Counted from the stretch's first letter, positions 36,001-49,200 are shown. The stretch: DNA of 64,000 nt from Epinephelus fuscoguttatus (GCF_011397635.1 NC_064756.1:35309996-35373995); one strand, 5' to 3'. Translations and numbers: made by a program. The notes: generated by a model from the sequence alone, not told the origin.

Positions 36001-39000
36001 TATGTCAGTTAGAAGCGCCTAATCTCAGGTACAACCAAACCTGTTTGAAAACATGTTGGCGTATTTCACAGATGCAAATAATAAAACCCTGTTAGCCAGA
36101 GTTCATTGGTGAGTGGCTCATGGCATCTGTTAACCATGAGTAGGCTTATGCACATGCAGGCATTATGGGTACCCGATGAAAACCATTAGTGGTCAAAACT
36201 TAATCATAACCCTGTAGAATTACAGAGGAGCTTGGAACAACATACCTGTGTGCAGGTTTTTTTTTTTTTGTTCTTGTGTGACGTCTGTTAGTCTGCATTA
36301 TCCATCCTGTCATAAAGACAGCCTGGTACATCCCTGTCTTGTCCTTAACACTATCATTACGTTCGACTCTGTGCAAAGTGCCCAGCGAGCCAAGGCATCA
36401 CTCAACGGAGCAGACATCTACTCTGGTTGCTGTACACTGAAGATCGAGTATGCCAAGGTACAGTCGCAAAACAGCCAGTGTTAATAGCCAAAATGAGTGT
36501 GGTGGACACAGAACAGCATAAACACCTGTACAGTATAACACACACCCAACACATTAGCCCTGTGAGGAATGTTCTGAGTAGACAACTCGCCCCATGACAG
36601 CTTAATTAACACACGTTTTTTTTTTAACTGCAACACTGTAAACATGGTATATCTGTTTACCAAAATGGCCCCATCTCAATTTGTCTGTATATGGAGCAAC
36701 TTCATGGCAAACAAAATGAACATACTGTGAACATATATCAGGTTAAACTTTTACTGTGTGTATTTATGCTTGTTTTTATAAAAAAATTATTTCCTCAGCC
36801 CACTCGCCTGAATGTATTCAAGAATGATCAGGACACCTGGGACTACACGAACCCCAATCTGGGAGGCCCAGGTAAAACCTCAAACACCTTAACACATTCC
36901 CAACTGTTTGCTGAGCGCCACACACTGCTAAGCATCCTTACTGCCACTATGGGGAGTTTAAGCAACACCTTCATTGATAATGCTACTATATAGATTTAAT
37001 TTGTGGTCATTATACTAATATAGGTTTTTTGTGATGAACCTGTGTGGCATTATGACTGAAGTGTTGCTTGTGGTCTAATTCTTACACTTTTCAGTACACA
37101 CTGATCAGGGTCCATATGCAGGAGTGAAAAGTCTGGGGAAATGAGGGCTTGATGTGAATAATAATGTTAGATAAAAGGGCTTGCATAATATAACATTTTC
37201 ACTAAACTGTTATTTAGGCCAAAAGCATTCAGTCAAATTCACCTTCAGCATTTATTTATTGTGCATTTTGTCTCTTTCTTGGTAAATTACACTCTGGTTG
37301 TAGGGAGGCATAGAGGGAGACAAAGTGAAAGTGAAAATGGAAAGAAAGAGACCATGGAGGGGCTGAAGTTGCTTTATTGTGAACATGATACCAGTATTTC
37401 ATTTAAGAAAAAAAAGTTAATCGTTAATACCAGTATCGCAACACCCCATCAGATAACTCTTAACAATTCAGCCATAAAAACTTAATGCTGTGGGAAAAAA
37501 AACAAAAGATCAAGAATGTGAAATGAATACATACAGTTCCTGCTAAATATTTTACAGCTAAAATGTTGAACCCTGCTGTGTGGGGGGGAATGACAGGAGC
37601 ACATTTGCAGACAGAAAGATGACTGTATCAGATGAACTGTATTTTTCAAGGTCAGTCATCAGTGACTTTCCTGTAAGTGGACACGTAATGTTTGGAAACA
37701 GTATGTTCATCTCTGTATCCTCAGGCTAGCATTCTTGTTCCTTGTGGCATGCAGTTGTTCTGGTTTCCTTGACCTAATAGGTCCACACTGACAGGGTGTT
37801 GTCTTCACTTACTTTACATTTGAAAGGTGTCCGAAGAAAGTGTATACAAAAACAATGTAGCAACAACTGAAACGAATGAGACTGTGTATCCAGTTTTAGC
37901 ACCTCAGTTGTAATTATTAATTATTGCAAAAATAAATGTCCTTCCATAAAACTTCCACTGGCCCACATCTCTTTGACCAATGTCTTAGTTCAACAGGTAA
38001 AGTCACTGCTTTGTAATAATACAGTGACTGTAAACACATTTGTCAGGTGAAATACTGAGTCAAAAGCAGTTACTGAATACATGCCACATATGTAGCATCT
38101 TAGCACGGGTTGGACAGTGCTAATAAATGAGCATTGAATCTTAAAAGACAAATTTATCTATTGTTGTTTTACACTGTCTTGGTCAGGCCCACCTATAGCC
38201 AGTGGGAAGATATTTAAAAAGGGCATGGGTTAAAGGGGAAATTTGCCATGTTTTGCGTATATCCAATTAGTGTGGATGGTAAATCTAGTCAATTAAAGCA
38301 CTAAATTCCTCAGAGCTGTATTGACAGAAAAGGCTTTTTCCCTCTTGCAACATCCTTAGTGCAGTGCCTACATGCAGCAGGATGCATTGTGCCCAAGCTC
38401 CTGATGCTCAGCCCCCAGATACTCTCAAAACCCACCCAGCTTGTTGAGGTGGGCATTTCAAACATAGCTTTGTTTCCAAAAAGTAAAGTCAACTTAATTA
38501 AATTACTTCTTTGTTTGACTAGAACACCAAACAAAACAAGATAAATTGAATAACACTAGTTTTATCAACTATAAACATGCCCATTGTATAGTGCCTGGAA
38601 GCCGCCCCACCCTCCCCTATAGCTATTACTTTGTTGGCATAAACAAAGCCTTGGGTGACAGAAACTCTCAGTGATCATTTGCCCTTTCAGCCCTGCTGGT
38701 TTTGGTCATCTTTTCCAGTTTATCTGTGCGATCCTGAATAAGATCCTCTGTGATTTTTCAACTGGCCACAGTTAGCCAAACAGCCAGGGACTGACAAAAT
38801 ATTCACACACTTCACTCAGACTCAACAGAAACAAAGTAAAACTCACCCTAGCCACCATGGTTAGTTAGTGCACTGCTCCAAAGATCACCAACTCCAGTTT
38901 GGCTGAATTAAAACTCTAAACTAACATAGGTAGATGTGAACTACTCCATGTGCTGTATTACCCCACTGTTTCTCAGCTGATTGCAGAGCAGCGTCTCTGA

Positions 39001-42000
39001 CTCATACAGGGGCAGAAGCATAAATGAAATGCTAATAATAAAACTGTTGATCCCCTATATCCCTTTTTCGGATAGATGGATATTATTGATTGTGGTCTTA
39101 GACATGAATTACCGGTAAGGCAAATGGCGATGAATGTTTATGTCCTCATTCTGATAAGTGTAAAGGTTTTTTTTGGTTGTGTGTTTGTTTTGTTTTTTTA
39201 ACCCAGTTGTAGTGAAAGCAGGATAAATGAGACTGAAACAGGACTGTTAAACTTTAATTACATGGGGTTCCAGTGCAGTTGAGTTTTCTGTCGGTCAAAA
39301 AATCAGCCCAGAGACAGAAGACAAGAGGTGCTGCTGTCCAACAGGCTGAGTGACAGGATGTTTTTGTTTCCTCTTAGAGAAACTGTTTACATATTTTTAA
39401 GTCATAAAGACACAACTAAGTAGTATTCACAGTTTTCTTTCTGCCGCATTTGCTGTTCCTGCCCTCCTCACCACACCTGTAGATGTTGCAGGGGTTTTGG
39501 AATCTCTAAGGGTTAAATAGGTGTATTAGTTTAAGTTAAAAATTATAGCACCATTACAGTTTTTAACAATTCAGGTAGGGCTGGGCAATACAAGGAAAAT
39601 TAAATCATTCAGTGTTTCAGTAGTATGGATATAATAGAACAGTCTGGTAAGTTTATTTCTTTTCACCAAGAGTGATCCTGGTCTTTTCCACTGTCATCTA
39701 ACTTTGATTTAAAAATTTCCCTTTAGTTGTGTTTTAACTCGACCAAAAACATACTGAAACCTAGCACTTGAGTCCCACTCAGTGCAGCCAAAGTGGGTTT
39801 AATATTAAACAGAAAGTGGGTCTGGTTTTACCAGACCAGGTGGTTTAACTCAGACAGACGACCCTTTTTTTTGAAGTGTGATATGTCTGAGAAGTGAGAT
39901 CAGAGGCAAGGACCAGTATCAGTTAACAGCTGCCGCATCATGTAACCCTTATCTCCTCCTGATAAGTCGGTGATCTCAGCAAGTCCAGAACAAACATGCA
40001 CAGGAGGGAGAGGCAGATACATGCTGACAACATCACCACTCCGCAACCACCATCTCGAGTATCCACTTCTTCAGTGAGGACACAGCCACTATCATACAGA
40101 GGGCCAAACGTCCCCTGAGATACACGGGGATAAACTACAAGGCACTACCCATTCAACATGATGATGTAGGACTGATATACCACTCATTCCTCATCTCCGC
40201 ATTCAAGACCCACGAAGACAACGCACACTTCTAGAGGGTGGGGAGTTTTGGGCACTAAGCTACACTTGGGCCCTTCCCCCTTCTTCTTTCTCACCCACTT
40301 TGAGACACAAGACACATTGAAGCAGGCCAAAGCTTGCATCTACAACCTCCCACTGTCTACACCAAATGGAGACTGATACCAGAGGAGACACAGCATCCAC
40401 CCAAACAGAAGGTAGTGACAGACATCTCAGTACAACAGCTGATGCATACTGATATTAACCAGTTGTAAAAGCCTCAGCCCTTCCTGTACTGTTTTGGGCC
40501 ACATTGCTCGTCATGCTTGTTGACACGAAAACAAAACACTCAAGCAGCACACTCTCCGACACTCGCTGACGCCGTTCCAACTGATCCAATAGATGACTCA
40601 CACCCCTGAATCAAGCTGTAGCCAGCCACATTGGAGTCAACACAAGACAACTGATGAAGACAAGACACTGCTGACAACACCGTCAAGCACACTCAGGCCC
40701 ATTTTTGGTTTTATGTGTTTCCTCCCACATGGAGTTCAGCTTTTCTCTCTTGCTCTTTCTCCTCATCTCTTCATCTTTCCCTCCCTCTGATTTTCTTACT
40801 ACATGCATCCCTGTTAAGCTATCCCTTTTTTGAGTGCAGTTTTTTTTCTTGATATTTTAAAGAACCTGTGTAACACCTTCCATGTGATGCAGGTTTGGCA
40901 ATATGCGGCTAAGAGGAGCCATCTTCCCCAACTGAAATGTGCTCTATGGCAGCCTCAAGGCCTACCCGTGGGCGCTAAGCGGATTATACCAAAAAGGAAC
41001 AAAAAGGATGGAAATGCCAGCCAAACGGCCAACCAACGCACCAATGGGCGTTTCAACTTGATAAAACCAGGAATGGATCCTGAGGTGGAGAGTTGTTTCC
41101 CCAAAAGAGGAAATGGATAGGAGTATGGAATGAAATGAATTGAGTGGAGAGTGGTGGGACTACTGCAGCAAATATCTTCCTCCCCACTGTTTGTAAGCAT
41201 GCAGTAAGTAAATCGAGACCCTCCTCGGGGAACATAACTGCACAGCACCACATGACCCCAAAGCCCAGCACCCAACATCGCCACACAAGACTGACATGAC
41301 TCCATTTTTCCCCTCATACAGGCTTAATCTTTCTTTCTCGAAGAGGGTGTTGGTTGGGGTTCTGTCGGAAACTGCGTTTCTAATGTCACTCAAACCTACT
41401 GTGTGTCTGTTCACTATGTCTTGTCCCAGGAAATCCCATCTATACGTGGTTCCCTGGACTTTCCTTGGGAATTAAAATCATGTTTTTAGAGAAAGGATGT
41501 GAACTTCATATTGATTTTATGTAGGATGTGCTTGACTCATGAACAGCCCACAAAGCGAGGAGAGCTTGTCATCCACCAGCCACAGTGGCTGCTGGTGTCC
41601 AAAATTTAATAGCTGCTTTTTATTTTAGTTGCCAAATTGCTCTTAGAATCTGGAAGAGCCTGGTTGGTCACCTGCAGAGGTACCAAGCCATCCGCATTCA
41701 TAATCAATGCATTTACCTCCCAAATAAGGGCAGACAGCTTTGTCATGAGTGGGTTCACTGCACTCTCCTGACATTTAAATGGGGTGATTTCACTTTTGCC
41801 CGGAAAAAATGTACCTTTTGATTAACCCGGCTTCCATTCTGATTGTGTATGATTGTGTACCTGTACAGATGGTGATGCAGATGGCAATGGGAGCAATGCA
41901 GGTGTGTGTGAGCGTACAAACTTTATATTTAAATTTAGTCATTTGTGATACTTATCCAGAGTGACTTTTGTTTGATATCCTTTTACCTTTTCACTCTTAG

Positions 42001-45000
42001 ATCATCAGCATCCGCCTCATGTTTGCCATTCCCCCCTGTTCCGCTTTATATGCTAAAAGTTGATCATTGTGAATCAGGGTGTGTTTTCAGATCATTCCCA
42101 TAGAACCTAATATCAGTCTTGCCATCTCTTACATCCCCACGCCTCCCTCCCCATTTCTCTCGACCAGTTTTAATACAGAGCAAGGTCGATCACTAAGATA
42201 AGCTGAGCCACTTGGTTTGATTGTTGGAGCCTGTTTGGAGTGTAATGTGGGGGGAGGGCTATAAATCTGTTAAATGGCTCTTTACAGGCAAGATGAATCA
42301 ATCTTGAAATGCATGCATCTGTCTCAAGTACTAATTAAAGTCCTTGATAAAAACACCCATGACAAATTATTTACTTAGTTCATGGTGTGCAATTCGAGGT
42401 AGATTTTGACGTCAAAATGTCATAATACCATATCCTAAATGCTCATATTTACCTGTAACTTTTCCCTTCTCTACCCTTTCTTCTCTTACTTTGTCTTCCT
42501 GTTCTCATAGAAGACGTGAACGCCAACCCCAACAAGCGCCAGAGACAGCCTGCTCTGCTGGGCGACCACCCTCCAGAGTATGGTAAGGCTCTCACTCCCC
42601 TTAGGAACAAGGAAACACACGTGTAGACAAAATACTGAGCTTTACTCTTCCATACTCTGATGGGCAAAGTCACAAAGAATGTTGGCCACTGATAGCGCCA
42701 TGAATTGGGCAATCTGAAACACTGCTTGCGCTAAATCTTTAAAGGACTACTTCTGTTAATACATTTTGTGAAGACAGTCTGAATAATTAAAATTCATGTA
42801 TTTAGGTAAATGTGAGTTTATAAATGGGTCCTCCACACAGTGGCAGTAAAGTGATGCTGTTGTCATTTTTAACTGTGACTATGTATTTATGATAATGAGA
42901 CCAAATCTTTTTCTCGAAGCAGTTGCAAAGCTTTCCAGGAAAAAAAGTTCTCTGTTGATTTGACCGTGTTCATTTTCTGTTCTCTCACTTGCTTGCCTCA
43001 TTCTTCAGGAGGTGGTTACCATGGCTATGACGAGAGCTACGGATCCCCACCCTTTGAGGGTCGCCGCATGGGTCCACCAATGAGAGGGCGTGGAGGGAGA
43101 AGCTACGGGCCAGGCTACGGACCTCCTCCCCCTCCTCCTGGAGAGTATGGTGGCCACGCTGAATCTCCAGTTGTCATGTTGTACGGATTGGACCCTGTCA
43201 AGATGAATGCTGACCGTGTCTTCAATATCTTCTGTCTCTATGGCAATGTGGAACGGGTCAGTATCTGCCGGCAGATGTGTCTGTTTTTGCTGTAAAGGGG
43301 AAGAACAGGCTTTCCACACACTAAGATTTGCAAGCTCCCAGGTTTTTATCAGTGTAATGTTGTGTTCAGGCAAACATTCATATGGCTACAATCACTTGAT
43401 ACACAGTAAGGAAATAACTCGTGATTTCTTACTCATTTTTACAAAAATTGGTTTTATGTCAAGTTCCTCATTTAAATCTGATCTAGTTTTGCTGTGAGCA
43501 GCGGTTGTTGTGTTTCTATGAATAGCTGCACTAACAATAGTAATGACTTTGATTTATCACTTACTGTCAGGCATTAAAGGCCCTCACAGACAAAACAGTG
43601 TTGGAAAAACAATGATTTATAATGTGGCACTGTTTTATACATCTGGTCAGTTTTTTTTTGTTTTGTTTTTTTTTAAGAGGAAAGAGACCTCTGTGGATAA
43701 TTCAGCTCCTAGTAAAAACCTCCTGAATAATGAACACAGCTGAACAATTGAAACTGGGAATTCACGCTTGCTACACAGGAGAAGTTTCAGCTGCAGTCCA
43801 ATCTGCAGTCCTCACTGCTGGATGCCACAAATTCCTGCACACTGCTCCTTAAAGTGACAGGCTGAAGTCATCAGTAGGATGAGGTCTAAAGAATAAAACA
43901 GTGGATTATCAGCTGAAATCTACTCCACACACAAACACACCCTTGCCTGTAGCCATCATCTCACACTCAACTGCTTTTGTCTGCAAAGCAATCTTGTCTC
44001 TTAGGGACAGCTGTTGATCCTTCCCCCTGTCACTTTCCACAGGTGAAGTTCATGAAGAGTAAGCCTGGGGCAGCCATGGTGGAAATGGGAGACTGCTATG
44101 CAGTGGACCGCGCCATCACTCACCTCAACAACAACTTTCTCTTTGGGCAGAGACTGAATGTCTGGTGAGTTCATGCTATCCAGTTCCAAAAATATTTCTG
44201 TTGTACAGAAGTAGGCTGAGGTACTATTCCTCGGGCGTATTCAAACCACTGAAGCCTCCTGAATATGGATCAGATTCATACTGTTCTTGAAATGTAGCCG
44301 TCAGGTCACACAACTGATGAAGGAAGGGAAAGAACTGCACAACCCCTAATATTAATATAACATTCTTCATATATCATACAACCCATTTGTAGTGTATCAG
44401 GATTGTCAGTGCTCCAGCCTCTCATGTCTCTCCTAACTTGTAAAAAAGCAATTTTATAAATGAAATTTATAATCTTCCCTCCCTGCAGTGTGTCTAAGCA
44501 GCAAGCCATTGTACCTGGTCAGTGCTATGAGCTGGAGGATGGCTCGAGCAGTTTCAAGGACTTCCACGGCTCTAGGAACAACCGGTTTACGTCACCAGAA
44601 CAGGCGGCCAAAAACCGCATCCAACACCCCAGCAACGTGTTGCACTTCTTCAACGCTCAGCCAGACGTCACGCCAGAGGTTTTCTCTCAGGTCTGTAGAA
44701 AGGAAAATATGGGGCGTGTGTTTGGAGGAGTGTCAGTTACGTAAACACACACTATCACCTGCATTGTCTTGTTTGTTAGGAAGGCAACAGGCAGAAAACA
44801 CTTCTTACCACTGCTGACTGGGCTTTTTTACATTGGAATTTGCGTATGGCCTGTTGATGTTAGATTCACTACTAAGCATCTGTATAGTGCGTGTGCAGTT
44901 GTGCATAGAGCTGAATATTATTTAAGAGATACCAGTACCCTTAAAGTCATAATTATATCAATAGAATACTTCATCCGATACCCATAATATAAATGCAATG

Positions 45001-48000
45001 GTGTGTAGTGCAACCATAATTTTGAACGTTTTGGTGGCATCTCGGCATGCTGAACTGCCAACTCTGAATACAGCGTGTTTGATTTCACCACACCACAGAC
45101 TGCATGGGTTGTACCTGCTGCTGTGGGAGGCAAACTTGGGTTTCCTGATGGTGAAGGCATGACCTGCCCCACACTCCCTCTGATTGGCTGGTAACAGTCG
45201 CTTTCATTGGTTGGGTTGGTTAGGTTTTGGCAAGAGGAGTGGGATTAGTTAGGGAAAAAATGTCAAGGTAAACCAGTCAAAGGGAAGAATAAGGTGGAGA
45301 AGGGCGGGTCGTGCCTTTCCTATTCTGTGAATCACAACTGTGTCCAGGTGTGTGAGCCCTGTACTGGGTATAGTTGGTTAGAGTCTGCCCACACTCGCAT
45401 AGTAATAGGGCTCACTGTTAGCATCAAGCAGCTAACTTATCTTAAGGGTTGCTCTTTTGATGTCGGTGTGAGTTTGTTTGGAGCGTTCAACAGCTCGGTG
45501 TGGGATGTTACCTGCTGCTTCTGTGTTAGCCCATGCTAACTGGAGACATTGAACTGACTATTTGTCAGAAGGAGAGAGGCTGTCGAGATGGCAGCAACAG
45601 AAAGTTTGCTTATCTTGCAAAAAGTCAGGGCAGTCCAGTATCAGCACCCCAAAAAAGGGACTGAAAGCAGGCATCATTTGACTGGTGAAGTTTTGATTGC
45701 ACTTGGTTCTGGGGTATTTCAGTCGATACATTGAAGTATCGAGTACTGATACCCCGCCCTTGTTGTGCATAAGGGTCAGGTTAACTTCGGAGAGCTGCTG
45801 CTCCACACTCTGGTTCAGGGTGCAGCCCCTGAGCCGAAGAACGAGCCGTTAATGAGCACACACTGTCTGAGTGGAAGATCAAGTACGTTGGGTGGGGGGG
45901 TAGATTGGCCTGAAGAGTAGTTAATGAGTTGGTTCACTAGTGATGGGCGAGACCTGTTGTGCATGTAGTTCTCTAATATGTGTTGTGTTCTTTACAGATT
46001 TGTGAGGAGATTGGTGTCAAGTGCCCTGTCAACGTCAAAATGTTCACAGGAAAGAGTAAGCTGCTTTGATTCTGCTAATTGAGATGTATATTAATGTTTC
46101 AGGTATGCTTGTGTGCAGAAAAATTATAGTTGACATCAAATGTGTCTGCTGTCACATCTGAGGGGTATTCCAGGTAGGAGGTTCAACAGACTCTGAGTCT
46201 AACCCTGAACTCTGAGTTGATTTACCCTGAGATGGGAAACTCTGAGTTACCGGTTCCAGAACAGCTGATTTGAGTTAGTTCAGTCAACTCTGAGTATGTT
46301 CACTCTGAGTTAAGCCGACAATAAAAAGCCATCATCAATGGAGCTCCGACTCCACGATTCACCATGGCAACAGGTAAATAAAAGACAGCGCCTCCATTTT
46401 AATCCAGTGGATGTAGAGATATCAATGCATGAGTAGCAGACGGTGCACGTTTATCTTTAAAAGAAGAGCCTGAGTCAGAGCAAGGAAAGCGTAAATAAGT
46501 TTACCATAAAGTCAATAAAAAAGTTTATTCATTTTATCAGACTTACATTTCCTTAATGAAGATAAAGTGGTGGAATCTGACTGTGTATCAGGCTGTAGAT
46601 ACATTACATTATATTAATAATATATAATAATATATTTGTTCAGATTTAATCTGATGGGGGAAAACACAGGAGGCAGCAACTGAAAAATAGGAAGATTATA
46701 ACATATAGGTCAGGCTATAGATCAAAGACATAAAGACATGACTGTAAACTCACAGTCTGACCCAGTAATAATATGTTTGGTGATTTGCACTTGAAAAGAC
46801 ATTGAGGTTAAAATACAGTAGATTTTAAAATGTTGCACATCTATTTGTATCTTGACTCAACAGCATTCAGTGACTTTATTTCAGCTACAAATGTAGTAAA
46901 TTTAAAGACACTGAAATGCTGCACCATTGTTCACTCAGAAATATTAACATATAATCCCCAATATTAGGCTATAGGAATTATGTTCCATCAGTGCGACCAG
47001 TGACATCAGTGATAGAGATCATTAGTCACTGATACTACATGTCTAAAGCTTCATACCGATTTTTAAAATTTAAATAATTAGAGCTACACATTATGTGCAA
47101 CAAACATTTGGGAGCTGCTCTAACAGACTGACAGTCTGATCCTTGTGCACAGTGTTATAAAAAATAATAAATATAAAAAGGACAGAGCCCAGCAAGCAAT
47201 AGTCGTGATTTAAACGTATTTGCTATATTTAGCTCTGATTTAGTCTAGCTACATGTAACCCAAATCTAGCGGATTTAATTTTGAAATTGATTAAATGTAA
47301 TTTTTGCCATTGCAGATGGCGTGCAGTATGATATTCAATCACGTATGGAGAGTCAACAGTAATTAAAATATGTTTCTCTCCATTTTTTGGACATGGTCTC
47401 TACATAGCCGTATAATTGATGACGTCTACACTTTGGCTATGGTTAGATGTCTACCAAATTTTCACTGACAGCCCAAATTCAGCCGTGATTTAGCCTAGAC
47501 GTCAGGTCTTCATGTAGCTAGACAGCTATTAGATGTTTTTTAAACCAAAAAATGCTTGCTGTGAGGTTTGATTCTGAGCTGAGGATGAATTCTCGCTGTG
47601 TAATATTTGAATGTAAAGACAAAAACCGATGTCCAAAGAAATAATTGATGTGCATAAATTCAGTAACTTAAGACAGTCCTGAGTAAGAAACTAAAAGGCA
47701 GCAGGAATTAGACTGTGACAGACGGTAAATCTCCGCTAATTAATGCACTTCCATACAAGCTTTGACACGGACTGAATGAATGAGGAAATGAAACAGCGTG
47801 TAAGAGGGAGGAGACAGAGAAAAACTCAGGGTTTATTGAAGAAAACCTGTCAGCGAGCAGGTTATGTTCACAGAGTCTGTTACCATGGTGACTGACTCAG
47901 AGTTTCAGTCACCTCTCTTTCTGGAACGGATAACTCAGAGTTTCCCTCATCTCAGGGTTAACTTACTCTGAGTTTTAACATAACCCACTTTCTGGAATAC

Positions 48001-48636
48001 CCCTCTGGAATCCCTCAATAGAAATAAAGTCAACAAAAACAATGTAACAGCCAAGCTGCAATATGTGATGTAAATTTGAGCCCTTTCCCCACCAGGTGGT
48101 GCAGCTCCCAGTGACCGCAGTGCTTCAGGTCTGCTAGAGTGGGAGTCTATCAATGATGCCATGGAGGCCCTGGCCATGATGAACCACTACCAGATGAAAA
48201 ATGCAGGTATGACTGAGACTGAAATTATTCCCATGAACCTTTTGGTGTAGGAGAAGGAATTCAGATTGAAAACAGCCCTGTGTTTAAAAATAAATAAATA
48301 AATATGGTATTAATGTTGGCATGTTGTTTCCGGTACCTTAAAACTCTGCAGTTTGAGAAACAGAGTCAAGAATTGGAAGGCTTTTCACTGCACAGTGGTT
48401 TATAAGGCTTTAAGACGAGTTCATTACTCTTTCATGTTATTAAGCAGTTTCTTTTCTTATTCCAATAAATATAAAGTTAGAAAATAAAACGTAAAACTTC
48501 CCAGAGAAAGACTGGTAGATCTTATGTGTCTTGTCTCTTGTTGCCTAATACCAAGACTCTTCTCTCTCTGTTTCCAGCTGGTCCTTACCCGTACACCCTC
48601 AAACTGTGCTTCTCCACCGTTCAGCACGCCAACTGA
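33030..48636 (+). CDS. hnrnpl: Heterogeneous nuclear ribonucleoprotein L
   Basis: Nuclear RNA-binding splicing regulator that prefers CA-rich RNA. Fourteen coding exons: 33030-33107, 34808-34923, 35168-35405, 35742-35827, 36361-36457, 36799-36871, 41869-41901, 42511-42582, 43009-43256, 44043-44164, 44489-44690, 45998-46055, 48096-48206, 48578-48636, giving 530 aa. Four RRMs lie at about residues 36-113 (VVVMPKKRQALVEYED), 126-215 (RIVIFRKNGVQAMVEFDSVQ), 317-395 (FMKSKPGAAMVEM) and 433-530 (NVLHFFNAQPDV to CFSTVQHAN). The linker between RRM2 and RRM3 is glycine/proline-rich (RGRGG, GPGYGPPPPPPGEYG). The short N-terminus lacks the long glycine run of mammalian hnRNP L. RRM spacing and the NKRQRQPALLGDHP block identify hnRNP L over hnRNP LL. 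Intron 4 is AT-AC. The second exon of the linker is only 33 nt. Confidence 0.97.
33789..34157. repeat. Dispersed repeat in hnrnpl intron 1
   Basis: 'aggtggaagaagtagtcaca' to 'tacatttccatcactgccct', with internal 'aaatactccattacaagtaa', is a widespread fish repeat related to the copy at 23526-24170. No transposase. Confidence 0.6.
35613..35645 (+). other. Perfect 14-bp hairpin in hnrnpl intron 3
   Basis: Arms CTGCAGTTTGATCC (35613-35626) and GGATCAAACTGCAG (35632-35645) pair without mismatch around a 5-nt loop TGCAT. It ends 96 nt before exon 4. A structural or regulatory role is unproven. Confidence 0.7.
35828..36360 (+). other. hnrnpl: U12-type AT-AC intron (hnrnpl intron 4)
   Basis: Exon 4 ends ...GTTGA and the intron starts ATATCCTTTT, the minor-spliceosome AT-AC donor consensus. 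It ends ...CATTAC before exon 5 (GTTCGACTC). A U12 branch-site match GTCCTTAAC lies at 36341-36349, with the presumed branch A 12 nt from the 3' end. Only this AT-AC excision joins VE to FDSVQSAQRAK in frame, as the hnRNP L family requires; no GT-AG pair gives that junction. Confidence 0.92.
36872..41868 (+). other. hnrnpl intron 6, longest intron of the gene
   Basis: Almost 5 kb with few recognisable repeats. A CA-rich tract spans about 40380-40700 ('acaagacactgctgacaaca' and similar). About 41390-41868 is an AT-rich, complex-looking stretch next to exon 7. An uninterrupted 96-codon frame at 40830-41120 has no family features. In mammals the intron after the same exon carries a CA-rich regulatory poison exon; whether this one does is unknown. 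Confidence 0.5.
41869..41901 (+). other. hnrnpl: 33-nt microexon of hnrnpl
   Basis: Flanked by 'ctgtacag' and 'gcag|gtgtgt', this exon fits phase 1 on both sides and adds GDADGNGSNA-type residues between NLGGPG and EDVNANPNKRQRQ. Skipping keeps frame (PG joined to EDVN), so it may be alternative. As I recall them, mammalian proteins have a shorter linker here. Confidence 0.65.
46162..48003. mobile_element. 1.84-kb element with terminal inverted repeats in hnrnpl intron 12
   Basis: Starts GGGGTATTCCAG (46162-46173) and ends with its inverse CTGGAATACCCC (47992-48003). Sub-terminal regions carry many inverted 'actctgagtt' / 'aactcagagt' motifs. Flanks TCTGA and TCTGG may be a 5-bp duplication with one mismatch, or CTG a 3-bp one. 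No transposase frame, so non-autonomous. A nested insert at about 47189-47564 is bounded by CAGCAAGCA and TGCTTGCTG. The right end lies 92 bp before exon 13. Confidence 0.75.
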
Positions 48637-49200
48637 GTGCACCCTTGTAGCCAGAAAGATGAAGATTGGTCCACCATTCCCATACTTACATGTACCTGGA
48701 TCATGACTGCTTGCACCACACCTGGAGAAAATTGATTTTCAAAAACACCTCAAATACTGTGAAATAATAAATTTTCACAATGTAATTGATCCCTAAAGTG
48801 CAAACTCCTCATATTTGTTATATTAAACAGATTTAACAGATGCTTAAAGGCATTTAGAAGTTTTGATATTTATGCCCCAGATGTGGTTTATGGAGTATCA
48901 GTACCTGTGTGTCTTCATATTAAGTTGTCCTTTTTACTTTTTGTATTATGCTTATTCAGTAACCTGACACGTGAGAAAGTGTAGTTGACAGAATTGGTTT
49001 TATGCTCAGGAGGTTCAGTGGCAGTGGACAACATGGTTTTTGTAAGAGTTGTCTTTTGAAACTTTTATTATTATAGCTAACTTTTTTCTTTGTTATTTTA
49101 ATTGCTACCTATTCAGTTCTGCGTCTCCGTGTCTGATATGCAGGTGGAGACTTGTTTTGTTCTAAGAAAATAAAAAATCACTTTGAAGTTGAGTTTTTTT
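48637..49200 (+). other. hnrnpl: hnrnpl 3' UTR with poly(A) signals
   Basis: AATAAA at about 48766 and, more likely the main one, at 49169-49174, followed by T-rich sequence. The 3' UTR is about 0.5 kb. Confidence 0.65.

Noticed and set aside
40050-40235. Possible retroelement ORF1-like peptide in hnrnpl intron 6 (FFSEDTATIIQRAKRP)
   Set aside because: Short, ends at a stop, with only vague resemblance to LINE ORF1 proteins; no second supporting domain.
40830-41120. 96-codon frame in hnrnpl intron 6
   Set aside because: No recognisable domain and no phase-compatible splice pair linking it to hnrnpl.
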